DNA of 64,000 bases from Amborella trichopoda (lineage: Eukaryota; Streptophyta; Magnoliopsida; Amborellales; Amborellaceae), in assembly GCF_000471905.2 (NCBI RefSeq), contig NW_006497023.1, positions 710,150-774,149 on the forward strand. Reading direction: 5' to 3'. Below are positions 12,101 through 20,415 of this stretch, piece after piece. Numbering within the stretch: the stretch's first letter is position 1; each line of letters begins with the position of its first letter. Both the position numbers and the translations under genes were made by a program. The notes beneath the pieces are model-generated. The model was not told where the DNA came from, did no database searches, and saw only the letters and a program-made list of their open reading frames with translations.

Positions 12101-14743
12101 TAATGATGTTCATGATGATAAAGTGAAACTATCTCAATGTTTTAGAGAGGAAAGCTACTCAACTTTCAAATTTTTAGAGAGAAATTTTTTCAAAATTTTA
12201 AATAGATAAACTATGTGAAATTTTGTTTTGAAGAGAGAAATTATCTCAAAGTTTTTTTAAGGGAGAACATATATCAAATATCAAGTTTTAGAACAAAAAG
12301 CTATTTCAAATTTTTTTGAGAGAGAAACTATATCAAAGTTTAAGTTTTAGAGAGAGAAACTATCTCAAAATTTTTAGAAAGAGAAACTATCTTAAAAATG
12401 TTTAGAGAGAGGCACGATCTCAAAAATTTTAAAGAGATATACTTTCTCAAATTTTATGTTTTAGAGAGACAAAATATTTTAAAATTTTTAGAGAGAGAAA
12501 CTTTAACAAATTTTAAGTTTTAGAGAGAGAAACTTTCTTTAAATTTTTAGAGAGAAACTATCTCAAATTTTAGTTTATACATTGGGGTATTTTTATCGTA
12601 AAAAACTACATTCTTATTTGAAGGTAGATGCAAAAATAATTATTATTGAGATTGAAAGTGTAGTTTAATAAGTACTATTACTAAGCATCCTTAGGTAGTA
12701 TAGTCCAGGGGGTATGTATAATTTTCCTTTCTTTTTTCTTCTTAGAAATTCCATCAAACATGATTAATTGATTAAATTCGGGCTATCTTTCTATAGATGC
12801 TTGTATAAATATTTTTCTATACATATTTTCCAATGAAATTATTTCACCCGAACTAAAGGGCCCCTTATATTCAGATGACCATTAAGAGGTAAAGGTGGCT
12901 AATTTGGGTGTTTCTCCATTAGTTTTGAATAGGTATACTTTAACAGAAGCGCATCTTCAACTCTCTCTCTCGAAATATTTGTGGTCGTTTACTGTAGTTA
13001 GTGTCTGCAACTTCAAGTTATCCTTCTTTGAATATCAAGTATTGCCGAATGATTTTTTTAAAATATGAAGGGAAAATGGTAGTTGATAAGGGGGTTTGTA
13101 TTGATTCTGAATCTTAGAAGCGAAAGGATAATCCAGTGATTAGCATGAATTTTGATTTCATCTGATAGCAGCTATAAATCAAAATCGAAGTCATAACTTA
13201 AGATAAAAAAATCTTATAGAAAATAGTGGAAAAAGATGGTGAAAAAAAATCCAAATTAGATCTTAAGGATTTTTGGTTTTCATAAAAAGGAACATTTTAA
13301 GCAAAGTTGAACGAGTTTGGTGAGAAATCAAAGAATCTTGATTTTGGGTTCAAAACTATCGAAATTTCAATTCTAGATCTCTTTGAACAAGGATTTCGAT
13401 TCGAAAAATTGTGATACGGATTTGTAAGATGGATCCAAAACAACCAGTTGAAACGAACTTCAAAGAATTTGGTGGAGAACCAAGGGAGAAATTGAAAGGA
13501 AGTTTTTGAAGCTAGAAAATGATTGAGGTTTTGATTGAAAAATTTGCTTTTGGATAGGAAAGAGGGGTAAGAGATGCTCTTGGATGTCAAACAAGTTCAA
13601 ATTGGGCTTCTAGGAACAAGATGCCAAATAAAATACAGAAAACACAAGGGCCAAAGAAAGCTATTTTGAACAATAATTGGGTGGCTCACCCGAATCTGTC
13701 ATGTCTGACCCGGCTCGTCATGTCTGAATCCCAAATAGATAGATTTGAAAATATGAAGATTTTCTGTTGGAATCCATAGTAACAAGAAACATGCATGAGT
13801 GAATATTGTGTACTCAAAACATAATTTTGTTGGCAAACTCACAGGTAAGGGTTGGGTGCAACGCACTTGTGGCTGTTCTTCCTCATCCCGTGACATGCTT
13901 TGCCACTGCAAAATACAAACAGAAGCAAGTGTTCAGTGTCTCCCGGAGCTCAAGTCTGGTGGTCGTAGACTGGGTCACAAGCGGGCGTTATGAATGTGGA
14001 GAGAAGTGGGCATTCAACAGCTACAACAGCACCAATCACATCATCTCAAATGAAGATCAGCAACCTTTATTGCTTGATTCAGTAACCTTACTTGCTGTCT
14101 TTATTCCCCTGTATCAATTGCATACATACAAAAATTAATGCAGGTTCTATTGTGTCTTATGGGATTCTTTGTGATGCAGCTAGTATTGGAGCAAGGTAGT
14201 AGTATGAAGGGCACATATGGCATGCAAGATTACCAAGTCATTGCCATGATTATATTGTTAGGGTATTGTCTTCAATCAGAGTCTTGCTCTATTTAATTCT
14301 TCCTCTTCTATTGATTCTATGTCCCTTGTCTTTTTAACTAATAATAATTCAACTGACAAACTGTAGGCATAAGTTCGAGCATGTACAGAATGAGATACAA
14401 GAGAAGGTTAAGAAGAAAATGTCCGAGGAATTTGGTATGCGTCTAACAAGCAAAAGACAACATGACAGAGATATGAAACCAGACCTCACCTATGGAAGAT
14501 CAAGGCCAGAGCTGATTGCTTCTTGTAGTACGTTTGGTCCGAAGGTATTCTTAGGAAAAAATAGTGAATATTTTTTCCTACTTCATATATGACCTGACAA
14601 CAATTTGGCACCTAACAAATGGTTTTCAGGATGCGGGATTGGTGATTCGAGTTGCTGCGACAACTACTGGATTGGTTTACAAGTTTTTGAAAGAACACTT
14701 AGCTAGTCTAGAGCCTCTTCTAGGAGCATCACCATATTACTAA
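75..14743 (+). CDS. URED: Urease accessory protein UreD (UreD/UreH family), 8 exons
   Basis: UreD works with UreF and UreG as the cytosolic chaperone complex that loads nickel into plant urease. Exons: 75-173, 315-380, 652-726, 3492-3536, 13845-14081, 14180-14262, 14367-14544, 14630-14743. All introns are GT-AG and of phase 0, except intron 6 (phase 2). The joined frame is 897 nt (298 residues plus stop), the usual length for plant UreD, with no stops or frameshifts. Family segments seen in order are GGRSTLTRCFAKYPLK, VGSCKSDVVWVY, FGGGMVSGD, DDCTAVLTTQASTK, PHPVTCFATAKYKQKQVF, VDWVTSGR, GEKWAF, MQDYQVIAMIILLG and ASCSTFGPK. The ATG at 75 is chosen because it opens the family N-terminus and follows a TATA box. 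Oddities are intron 4 (10,308 bp) and intron 3 (2,765 bp), which are loaded with repeats. Exon assignment rests on my recognition of the family; no alignment was run. Confidence 0.93.
315..380 (+). CDS. URED: URED exon 2 (22 codons)
   Basis: Starts VGSCKSDVVWVY and ends in FGGGMVS, the glycine-rich segment typical of UreD. Acceptor GCAG at 311-314; donor GTATGC at 381. Both junctions are phase 0. Confidence 0.92.
487..580. repeat. Short duplication and hairpin in URED intron 2
   Basis: Two near-identical 21-bp stretches (from about 487 and 540; AAAATGCTYCACTTATATAC) lie 53 bp apart. The second forms the left arm of an inverted repeat: arms at 532-549 and 562-580 pair over about 18 bp with one bulge and leave a 12-base loop. 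Intron 2 (381-651) holds nothing else I can identify. Confidence 0.6.
652..726 (+). CDS. URED: URED exon 3 (25 codons)
   Basis: Encodes GDHVSCAMSVGDDC followed by TAVLTTQASTK, one of the best conserved UreD segments. Acceptor ACAG ends at 651; donor GTTGGT at 727. The open frame continues into the intron to 876, but only the part up to 726 has family character. Confidence 0.93.
2250..2460 (+). repeat. Dispersed repeat, copy 1 (intron 3)
   Basis: A stretch of about 210 bp that recurs, diverged, at 7,842-8,055 in intron 4 in the same orientation. Shared blocks in the same order include ATAAGGTTGCAAC, AATGTTGAARAACCC, TAATTGA, AATAGTGCATCTTG, and TCTAGAC followed by ATTTTCAAGAT. Only one copy shares the neighbouring minisatellite, so this is not a simple segmental duplication. 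Its ends and class are not clear. Confidence 0.6.
2470..2680. repeat. AT-rich GA/TC minisatellite, mostly inverted copies (intron 3)
   Basis: Degenerate units of about 28-35 bp built on AATTTTGAGATAATT plus TCTCTCTAAAA. They are the reverse complement of the longer array at 12,122-12,575. The last unit (about 2,640-2,675) is turned the other way, so the end of this block is locally self-complementary. Confidence 0.55.
3492..3536 (+). CDS. URED: URED exon 4 (15-codon micro-exon)
   Basis: Encodes VYRAVDSKSSDQSLQ, which bridges STK of exon 3 to the RVG segment of exon 5 exactly as in the UreD family. Acceptor GCAG ends at 3,491; donor GTATTT starts at 3,537. It is isolated between introns of 2.8 and 10.3 kb, so automated annotation may miss it. 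Confidence 0.9.
3720..4000. mobile_element. hAT-like MITE (281 bp) with 8-bp target duplication
   Basis: Terminal inverted repeats are TAGGGGTGTCAA at the left and, read from the other end, TAGGGGTGGCAAT. The element is flanked by ATCACAAC (3,712-3,719) and ACCACAAC (4,001-4,008), an 8-bp duplication with one mismatch, the size made by hAT transposases. The interior is rich in GACCC/GGGTC motifs common in such plant elements and has no coding frame. It sits 180 bp after exon 4. Confidence 0.82.
4321..4455 (-). pseudogene. LINE RNase H-like fragment
   Basis: On the minus strand 45 codons are open without a stop and read in part FHLSRRETKFIHVNRERN followed by STADNLAKENE. The pattern F.HV.RE.N..AD.LAK is the end of the RNase H-like domain carried by plant non-LTR retrotransposons (RVT_3 type). 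No other part of the element is recognisable next to it, so this is a short dead fragment. Confidence 0.7.
4486..4543 (+). repeat. Perfect 29-bp tandem duplication
   Basis: A 29-bp unit beginning AAAATTACCCTCTACAGTC occurs twice in a row without mismatch, which suggests a recent slippage or repair event in otherwise old intron sequence. Confidence 0.85.
5907..6462 (-). repeat. TRIM 3' LTR (556 bp)
   Basis: Bounded by TGATG and CATCA on the plus strand. The part from about 6,230 to 6,462 matches 6,651-6,885, with shared blocks such as AAGCCACTTTAATATAA, ATAAGCTTAGAAAA and AATTCTGAATTTTT. The segment 5,907-6,229 has no partner in the other LTR. Confidence 0.65.
6635..6885 (-). repeat. TRIM 5' LTR (about 251 bp, internally shorter)
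   Basis: Ends TACATCA at 6,885 next to the putative target duplication TAGTC. The inner boundary is set by the primer-binding-like site at 6,611-6,626 and is approximate. The interior lacks about 300 bp relative to the 3' LTR. Confidence 0.6.
7842..8055 (+). repeat. Dispersed repeat, copy 2 (intron 4)
   Basis: Diverged partner of 2,250-2,460 in the same orientation, sharing the ordered blocks ATAAGGTTGCAAC, AATAGTGCATCTTG and TATTTTCAAGAT. Weak similarity may also link about 7,520-7,680 with 8,060-8,200 (AACTACATC and TTCTAGATTT motifs), so the family may be longer than the part I can delimit. Confidence 0.55.
8416..8560 (+). repeat. CT microsatellite cluster
   Basis: Three or more imperfect (CT)n runs, each 10-25 bases, separated by short degenerate spacers such as CCACTAAAAGG. 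Reading frames of 70-80 codons over this stretch are leucine/serine-rich products of the repeat and not evidence of a gene. Confidence 0.85.
8975..9755 (+). pseudogene. LINE reverse transcriptase remnant, upstream part
   Basis: Across frameshifts and stops the plus strand reads as a LINE reverse transcriptase: LLTDMHEGVPTNVQATSGVR, then SEFSVTIDLH, then YLFVLIIDEITRHLQDEV, then FFADDIV (the catalytic [FY]xDD box with both aspartates kept), then GFKTS, YIECKFSNN and YRYLGSIIQK. It ends at about SRFRWVGHLQ (9,722-9,752), the start of the region after the RT domain. At least four stops or frameshifts make it inactive. Motifs fit the plant RTE/L1-type group; I cannot place it further. Confidence 0.85.
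9883..10560. mobile_element. TIR element (MITE-like, about 678 bp) nested in the insertion
   Basis: The left end reads CAGTGTTCGAAAATTCGG and continues to GCCTAGGCATT. The right end, read from the other strand, begins CGTTGTTCAAAAATGTGG and continues to GCCTAGGCATT. The two match imperfectly over about 45 bp, typical of old plant hAT-like MITEs with CGCCTAGGC cores. I see no convincing 8-bp target duplication, so the exact ends are uncertain. No coding frame with family character lies inside. Confidence 0.55.
10063..10092. repeat. 10-bp perfect stem hairpin GTTTTGGGGG / CCCCCAAAAC
   Basis: A perfect 10-bp inverted repeat with a 10-base loop, placed between further C7 runs (10,038-10,046 and 10,122-10,128), inside the TIR element at 9,883-10,560. 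Confidence 0.7.
11908..12120 (+). pseudogene. LINE remnant, downstream part and 3' tail
   Basis: Reads RPKRTWMEVMRRDTWTNDL, then TEGMTFDRT, stop, WWTKIHVAGPQ, the C-terminal end of plant LINE ORF2 (family pattern RPK.TW.E, L.ED...DR..W...IHVADP). It ends with an ATGATGATA-type tail near 12,105-12,120, as such elements usually do. It continues the LINE interrupted at about 9,755. Confidence 0.8.
12122..12575. repeat. AT-rich GA minisatellite, about 15 degenerate units
   Basis: Units of about 28-35 bp built on TTTTAGAGAGAGAAAC plus TATCTCAAATT follow one another from 12,122 to 12,575. The array starts within a few bases of the LINE tail. The same unit occurs inverted at 2,470-2,680 in intron 3. 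Confidence 0.75.
13845..14081 (+). CDS. URED: URED exon 5 (79 codons, largest)
   Basis: Encodes VRVGCNALVAVLPHPVTCF, then ATAKYKQKQVFSV, then SSSLVVVDWVTSGR and GEKWAFNSYNSTNHI, and ends LLLDS. This is the core of UreD. The acceptor CACAG at 13,840-13,844 is followed by GTAAGG, which itself looks like a donor, but the frame through GTA AGG fits the family. Donor GTAACC at 14,082. Confidence 0.93.
14180..14262 (+). CDS. URED: URED exon 6
   Basis: Encodes LVLEQGSSMKGTYG followed by MQDYQVIAMIILLG. Acceptor GCAG ends at 14,179. The donor GTATTG at 14,263 splits the glycine codon (GG|G, phase 2). Confidence 0.92.
14367..14544 (+). CDS. URED: URED exon 7
   Basis: Completes the split glycine, then reads HKFEHVQNEIQEKVKKKMSE, a helical region, and ends ELIASCSTFGPK. 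The acceptor is GTAG at 14,363-14,366, less common than CAG. Donor GTATTC at 14,545. Confidence 0.92.
14630..14743 (+). CDS. URED: URED exon 8 and stop
   Basis: Encodes DAGLVIRVAATTTGLVYKFL, then KEHLASLEPLLGASPYY and TAA at 14,741-14,743, the normal C-terminus of plant UreD. Acceptor TTTTCAG ends at 14,629. Confidence 0.93.
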   Translation, partial: DAGLVIRVAATTTGLVYKFLKEHLASLEPLLGASPYY

Positions 14744-15586
14744 CCCAATTCAAGATTGTTTGTTTCTCTGTAGTAAGGACATTGAGAGAGCATGATTTGC
14801 ATATCCAGGAAGGAGCATATACAAGTTAACTAGTCTGAGAATCTATGCTGAAGAGTGTGACATCGACAATTCTCACTTCAAGAGACTTGGCGCTTTTCAT
14901 TGCACATCAATTACAGCTTTATTTAAAATTCTTAAAAGTGTATGAATGTTATCTAAAATTCTCGAAAATATTCACCAAATAGATTTCACAAACTTAGGAA
15001 ATATTGGGGGAACATTTTGTTATTGATGTCAATATTTCATACTAGTTGTTTAAGACTAAAGAATAACATTTAAGTGCAACTCAGACAAATGTTGAATTAA
15101 AATTTGAGACTGCTGTGGTGTCGTCCTTGCCGCTAGGCATGCCAACAATAGATTGAATGAACATGATTGAACTAATAAACTTCTATCTGTGTTACTCATA
15201 AAAATGCATAAAAAGGGTATCTTCAACCTTGGAAGTTAAAGATGTAAAACAAGTATGATGTTGCACTCAGGCTCAACATTCACTGTCTGCTTGTCGGTAG
15301 AGGGTAGAAGACGAGTTGTTTTTCTCTTTTACTCGCAAAAATACATGAGTTGTTTTTCACTTTTACTCATGTGAACTATAAGATATCTCAATTTCATTTG
15401 AAGTTACCATTTTATGCTACAAGGCTAGGTATTATACTTCCAACAACTATAATATGGCATACAGTATACCAAAATCACCTCGGCCCATGCACTCGCCATT
15501 GGTCCGAGGTTTCTTGGCCGAGTCCAATTGACTCACCCAAATAGTGGCCAAACAATAGATAAAGTAAAAAGATACTAAGAAAAACA
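14744..15586 (+). other. URED 3' flank, no further gene
   Basis: Holds the URED 3' untranslated region. The first AATAAA on the plus strand that I see is at 15,174-15,179, 430 bp after the stop, so the 3' UTR is either long or uses a variant signal. Nothing else is recognised before the copia LTR. Confidence 0.5.
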
Positions 15587-16291
15587 TGTTAGTCCCAATA
15601 AAAATAATAATAACAAATAAATAAAATTCAAATCGATTAACAACTTACTCGGATCTGTCTTTAAATCACACGAGAGACCTAAGGTTTCATATCAAATTCG
15701 ATAGACCAAGCCAGTCGGTGATAGGCTACCTTAAGAGTCTTCATGGTGAATCTCCTTCACCAATTTTCCATCCTTCTCTATCTTACTTGAGAGGTTAACT
15801 TCTTTTTATACAGAACCATATTTTTATAACTCTCACATTCATGGTCTACAGAAGTTGAGATCTAAGTATAATTCCTGTCTTGATTTCCTTAAGTGCAGCC
15901 AATTAGGATTAACAAGTTGTCACCAAACTATTAATCCTATGCAATGAGTTAAACCTGTCATTAGTGCACTAATGAATCTCATATAGGATGTCATCCAAGC
16001 ATTCCTACAACTTGATAAAAGATATTTAGAAATTAAATACTTTTGTACATCTATAATATAAAACAAATTCTTAGAAAGAATTCAAACACTTCACTGGGTT
16101 TTCCATCCAGTGGCACTAGGTTTCCTTCCAATGCAACATCCTATAAAAGCTCCAAAATGGATCTTAGTATAGGGCATTGCCTCATGTCAACCACATGGGG
16201 TTTCACATATACTATTCAATATGGTTTTTGTACCATTATTGAAAAATTAAATTTTTGGGATAAAAGGGCCTGATATGCCATATTTCCAACA
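15587..16291 (-). repeat. Copia 3' LTR (705 bp)
   Basis: Minus-strand start TGTTGGAAATATGGCATA directly follows an A/G-rich tract (AAGTGGAAAA, 16,301-16,292). It ends TATTGGGACTAACA at 15,587, so the ends are TGTT/AACA, as usual for plant copia LTRs. The flank at 15,582-15,586 is AAACA. No second LTR is present in the window. Confidence 0.72.
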
Positions 16292-16302
16292 TTTTCCACT
16301 TG

Positions 16303-16444
16303 GCCTGAAGGCCCTTTAACTGCTTGTACATGATATTGCCTCATGCTTTCTACATGTGATTTCCATATACCCAGCCTGAAGGCTCTTTGACATCTTATAT
16401 ATGGTATTGCCTCATGTTTTTCATATGGGATTTCCATATACCCA
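16303..16444. repeat. 71-bp tandem repeat in copia 3' UTR
   Basis: Two units start at 16,303 and 16,374 (GCCTGAAGG ... ATTGCCTCATG ... ATTTCCATATACCCA). A more diverged partial unit lies in the LTR at about 16,168-16,212. It sits between the RNase H stop (about 16,487) and the LTR. Confidence 0.7.
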
Positions 16445-16486
16445 CCAATATGATTTTATGAACTATTATTGGGTTTTCATTTGGAC

Positions 16487-17050
16487 TTATCTCAGTCTCA
16501 TAGTTGTTATATGTTTCTTGAAAATTTCCTGGCTTAAAACCTTAGTCAATGGATTTGCAATCATCTCATTTGAAGGTATATAATCAATTATTATATCTTT
16601 ATATTCCACTACGTCTCTAATATAGTGGTAACTCCCGCGAATGTCTTTGGATTTAGAGTTTATTTTTGAATCCTTGAGAACGGCAATGACTACTTGATTA
16701 TCACATAACATGTTTATAGGCCCATTTTTAATGTATTCCAATTTTAAATCCATGAGGAAATTTCTCAACCAAACAGCCTCTTGTGATCATAAACTGCAAG
16801 CCACATATTATGCTTCGATGATTGATAAAGCAACTCAATCTTGTTTTTTACTGCACCATGATACAACACCTCCACTAAGCGTGAAAATGAAATCCGAAGT
16901 GGATTTACTATCACCATAGTCATCACTCCAATCAGCATTAGAGTAACCCTGAGGCCTAAGGGAAGAACCTTGATAGTGCAACTTGTATTTGTTTATTCCT
17001 TGGATATAACTTAATATCCTTTTTACTGCTTGCCAGTGTATCATTATGGG
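16487..17050 (-). pseudogene. Copia RNase H remnant
   Basis: Reads HWQAVKRILSYIQG, YSNADWSDDYGDSKSTSDFI, VVSWCSKKQD, CDNQVVIAVLKD and YHYIRDVV followed by the usual C-terminal IIIDYIPSNEMIANPLTK. The expected ADW, STS, SWCSKKQ and CDN motifs are present. A frame break lies between about 16,768 and 16,835. Confidence 0.88.
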
Positions 17051-17143
17051 GTTTCTTTGATACCTGCTAATAAGTCCTATAATAAAACATAGATCTGGCC
17101 TAGTGTATGATACAACATAATTAATGCACCCAATTGCTTGAGT

Positions 17144-18100
17144 TTATGGAATATTTCGCATATCATCATTATCATTAGAAGGACGTAAATCAATAGATAA
17201 TTTAACTGCTTTATCAATAGGGGTGGAGATCCGCTTGCATAAATCCATTTTAAACTTTTTAAGAACAGATTCTAAATAATTCTCTTGAGATAAGTTGAGC
17301 ACCCTTTTATATCTATCTCTTGTAATTTCAATTCCTAAAACAGATGATGCAACCCCCATATCTTTTATTTCAAAATTATATTTCAACCACGATTTTGTTT
17401 CATTAATCATATCTATGTCATTTCCAACAATCAAAATATCATTCACATATAAAGACAACATCACTATCTTACTCCCACTAGTCACTAGTCTTAATGTAAA
17501 TACAATGATCACTTTCATTAGAAACAAAATGAAGTTTCATAATTGCATCATGAAATTTTAAATACCATTGTCTAAAAGATAGCTTCATTCCATATAGTGA
17601 TTTAATTAGATTGCACACTTTATTTTCTTTGCCTTCAACAATATATCCTTCAGGTTGTAACATGTATATCTCTTCATTTAAATTTCCATTGAGAAATATA
17701 ATTTTAACATCCATTTGAATCAATTCTAATCATGGTTGGCCACAATCGACATCAAAATTCTAACAAAAGGAAATCTTACTACTGGAGAAAAAGTATCAAC
17801 AAAATCTATACCTTCCTTTTAGTTACCCCCTTTAGCAGCAAGTCATGTTTTATATTTATCTATACTACCATCAACCTTGGGTTTTCTTTTTAATATCCAT
17901 TTGCAACCAATGGGTTTTTCTCCCACTAGGTAAATCTACCAACTCCCATACATGGTTTTTAGTTATAGAATCCATTTCTTCATTGATAGCATTATTCCAA
18001 AAATCAGATTCATCAGAATTAATAGCTTCTTTACAATTGGAAGGTTCAGGAATATCTTGACAAGCAAAATTATAGTATTGGTCAAAAGTGTCCATGCAAC
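17144..18100 (-). pseudogene. Copia reverse transcriptase remnant
   Basis: Reads KEAINSDESDFWNNAINEEM, HVWELVDLPSGRK, QMDVKIIFLNGNLNEEIYM, QPEGYIVEG, CNLIKSLYGMK and LSLYVNDILIVGND. The catalytic box is YVND instead of YVDD, so the first of the paired aspartates is lost. Several stops and frameshifts break the domain. Confidence 0.9.
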
Positions 18101-18499
18101 AAAACTCTGATATGGTTCTAAATGATATGGTGCTCTTCTGTTCCTAGAACTTCTCCTAGGTTCACTGTCATCTACATTAGTAAGTTTAAATGTATCTCTC
18201 CCACTATCTATGTAGTTATCAAGGTTTTCTACATTAGATTCATAACGTTCTATGTTTTCATTTACTCTTTTATTATTGTCTAATTCATTTATACTTATAA
18301 GAGAGAGTTTGCCTATATTCATATGTTCTTCTAAGAAATGTGCATCTCTAGATTCAACCAAAGATTTGGTCTCATTGTCATAAAACCTATAACCCTTAGA
18401 AGTATTAGAGTACCATATAAATGAACATTTTCTAGTTTTAGCCTGCAACTTAGATCTTTCATGGCTCGGGATACGTACATGAGCATCATAATCCCAAAA

Positions 18500-19605
18500 T
18501 TTTAAATGTTCCAATCAAGGTTTACGTCCAGTCTATAACTCATAAGGTATTTTTTCTACTGATTTTGAAGGAACTCAGTTTAAAATATACATAGCAGTAT
18601 GCAATGCTTCACCCCAAAAAATTGAGGACAAGTTAGCATGATTCATCATTGATCGCACCATATCTATAAGGGTTCGGTTACACCTTTCAATAACACCATT
18701 TTGTTAGGGTGTGTGGGGCATGGTCTTATGGTGTATTTTCCCATTTTCTTTACAAAAATATCAAACAAATTAGAACAGTATTCCCCTCATCGGTTTGTTC
18801 TAAGGATTTTCATTCTTTTATCTAATTAGTTTTCAACTTCTAATTTAAATCCTTTAAATACTTCAACTGCATCAGATTTTCTACTAATCAGATAAATATA
18901 ATCAAATCTCGAATAATCATCAATGAATGAAATAAAATACTTTATACCCCTATGTGTTTTACGTTAAGTGGGCCACAGATATCAGAATGAATAAGAGACT
19001 ATAAGTCATAAGATCTAGTTGCCTTACCAAAGGGTTTTCTACTCATTTTACCAGATAAACATGGTTCACAATTTTTAAAATCAAAATTCGTCATTTTAGG
19101 AATCAAGCCATCATTAACAAGTCTATAAATTTTATTTATACTAATATGACCCAAACGAATATGCCACAAAAAAGAAGTTTCATCATCACACACATTCAAG
19201 TAAGCAGAAGAAGATGAAATTTCATTCATTTTATCAAGTAAATACATATCCCCTCGAGCTTTCCCCCATACAATGATTTTCCTATTAATCTCAATTGAAA
19301 CTTTCCCATCCTTGAAATGAACTTCATATCCCTTTGACATCAAGTCCCTGACTGACAACAAGTTACAACGCATCGAAGGAGGATAAAGAGTATAAAAAAT
19401 GAGCAAGAAGTTTCCATTTGGGATGGCTAGTTTATAAGTGCCAATGCCCAATACATCAGACTTGGAATCATTACCCATAGAGATGACATGTTCACCAACT
19501 TTAAGCTTTTTAAGTTCCACAAAGCCTTCTCTAGACTTGGATATGTGTTTAGTGGCCCCAGAGTCCACCCACCAATCATCAATGGACACTAGCTATTAGA
19601 CAATC
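18500..19605 (-). pseudogene. Copia protease and integrase remnant
   Basis: Opens SIDDWWVDSGATKHIS (protease active site DSGA). It continues with the GAG-pre-integrase zinc finger (LWHIRLGHIS ... CEPCLSGKMSRKPF), and the integrase core end reads NRTLIDMVRSMM, FWGEALHTAMYILN and VPSKSVEKIPYEL. It is open for 196 codons (19,589-18,999), then broken. Upstream gag is absent. Confidence 0.88.
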
Positions 19606-19629
19606 AACTACTGCACACAAGTAGTCACG

Positions 19630-20368
19630 ACCTTGATTGGGTGTTTTGGGTTCCCGAGGAACCAGTGGCTCAGATGGCTATCTCTTCAACAAGCCCAGTC
19701 CCTGTGGCTGAGGTGTCTTCAGTAGTGCTGTCCTCAGTAGCACCGTCTAGACCTATTTTCGGTGATGTTTCTAGCTTGATTGAAGACATGTTTAGAGCAG
19801 GCCTTAAGGGCTTGAGGGATGCCTTTCAATGAGCTGGGAGAAGGTTTGGCCAGGCTGAGGTAGTTTGTTGCGACTAATGCGGTCGGGACGGTGACAAAAG
19901 TGCTTTCCCATTTCGATGCAATTTTAATCGAGTTAGAGAGCTGGCAATTGGGACTGCTGCATCATGAGGAAGAAACTAGAAGGGTAGCCTACTTGGAAGA
20001 GTCGATCTTGCGCAGTCGCGAGGAGATAGATGCTTGTATTGAGAAGCATGCCTTGATAACTGGGCGTTAGTAGGACTTCAAAAGAGAGGCACAAGGGAGC
20101 TTGAAGAGAATGATCGAAGTTAGAGAGGCAATGTGAATACTGAAAGAAGAATTCACGGGCCTCGAGACAGAGATGGCTCAAAGAAAGGCCATGAAGACCT
20201 CTTTGGTTGCAGATTTGTCCGAACTCAATGGCACAATTGAGTCAAAAACTGTGGTGATGACAAAGGCGACTCAAACAGTCACAGAGCTGAAGGCACATGT
20301 TCAAGGCACCGAGACTTCTCCTGAAGCACGTAGCACAAAGATCAATAAGATGATTGATTGTTTCTGAG
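19630..20368 (+). pseudogene. Broken coiled-coil coding remnant, function unknown
   Basis: Plus-strand frames, joined over stops near 19,850, 20,068 and 20,135, form a charged helix-rich C-terminus: VTKVLSHFDAILIELESW, HHEEETRRVAYLEESILRS, REEIDACIEKHAL, KEEFTGLETEMAQRKAMKTS, TVTELKAHVQGTE, ending KINKMIDCF and TGA. It is followed by a 3' end with AATAAA at 20,416. It resembles the coiled-coil tails of transposon-derived plant proteins (possibly plant mobile domain type), but the diagnostic domain is not here, so this is a guess. It lies between the truncated copia and the gypsy fragment, on the opposite strand to both. Confidence 0.5.
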
Positions 20369-20415
20369 CATGTCATTCCCCCTTTTTTCAGTACTTGTAA
20401 AAGTTTTGACTGATG

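Larger units (their letters stand above)
3537..13844 (+). other. URED intron 4, 10.3 kb, repeat-loaded
   Basis: Begins GTATTT and ends CACAG. It contains a MITE, a LINE RNase H scrap, a TRIM-like element, a split LINE, a TIR element, microsatellites and minisatellites (separate entries). The remaining parts (about 4,544-5,906, 6,886-7,841, 8,560-8,974 and 12,576-13,844) are AT-rich sequence in which I see no gene or RNA. The mobile DNA predicts heterochromatic marks inside a housekeeping gene, but the splice sites look intact. Confidence 0.85.
15587..19605 (-). mobile_element. Ty1/copia retrotransposon, 5'-truncated and decayed
   Basis: Minus-strand order is protease, GAG-pre-integrase, integrase, reverse transcriptase, RNase H, 3' untranslated tandem repeat, 3' LTR: the copia gene order (integrase before RT). 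Gag and the 5' LTR are absent. Homology stops at about 19,600, just before the protease, where an unrelated plus-strand coding remnant begins. Many stops and frameshifts show it is dead. Confidence 0.88.

Noticed and set aside
13297..13590. 97-codon minus-strand frame in URED intron 4
   Set aside because: Phe/Asn/Ser-rich translation of AT-rich intron sequence, without a recognisable domain.
16168..16444. Relation of the copia 3' UTR repeat (GCCTCATG ... CCATATAC) to the 35-bp satellite
   Set aside because: Only short motifs are shared and the period (71 bp) and order do not fit; likely chance.
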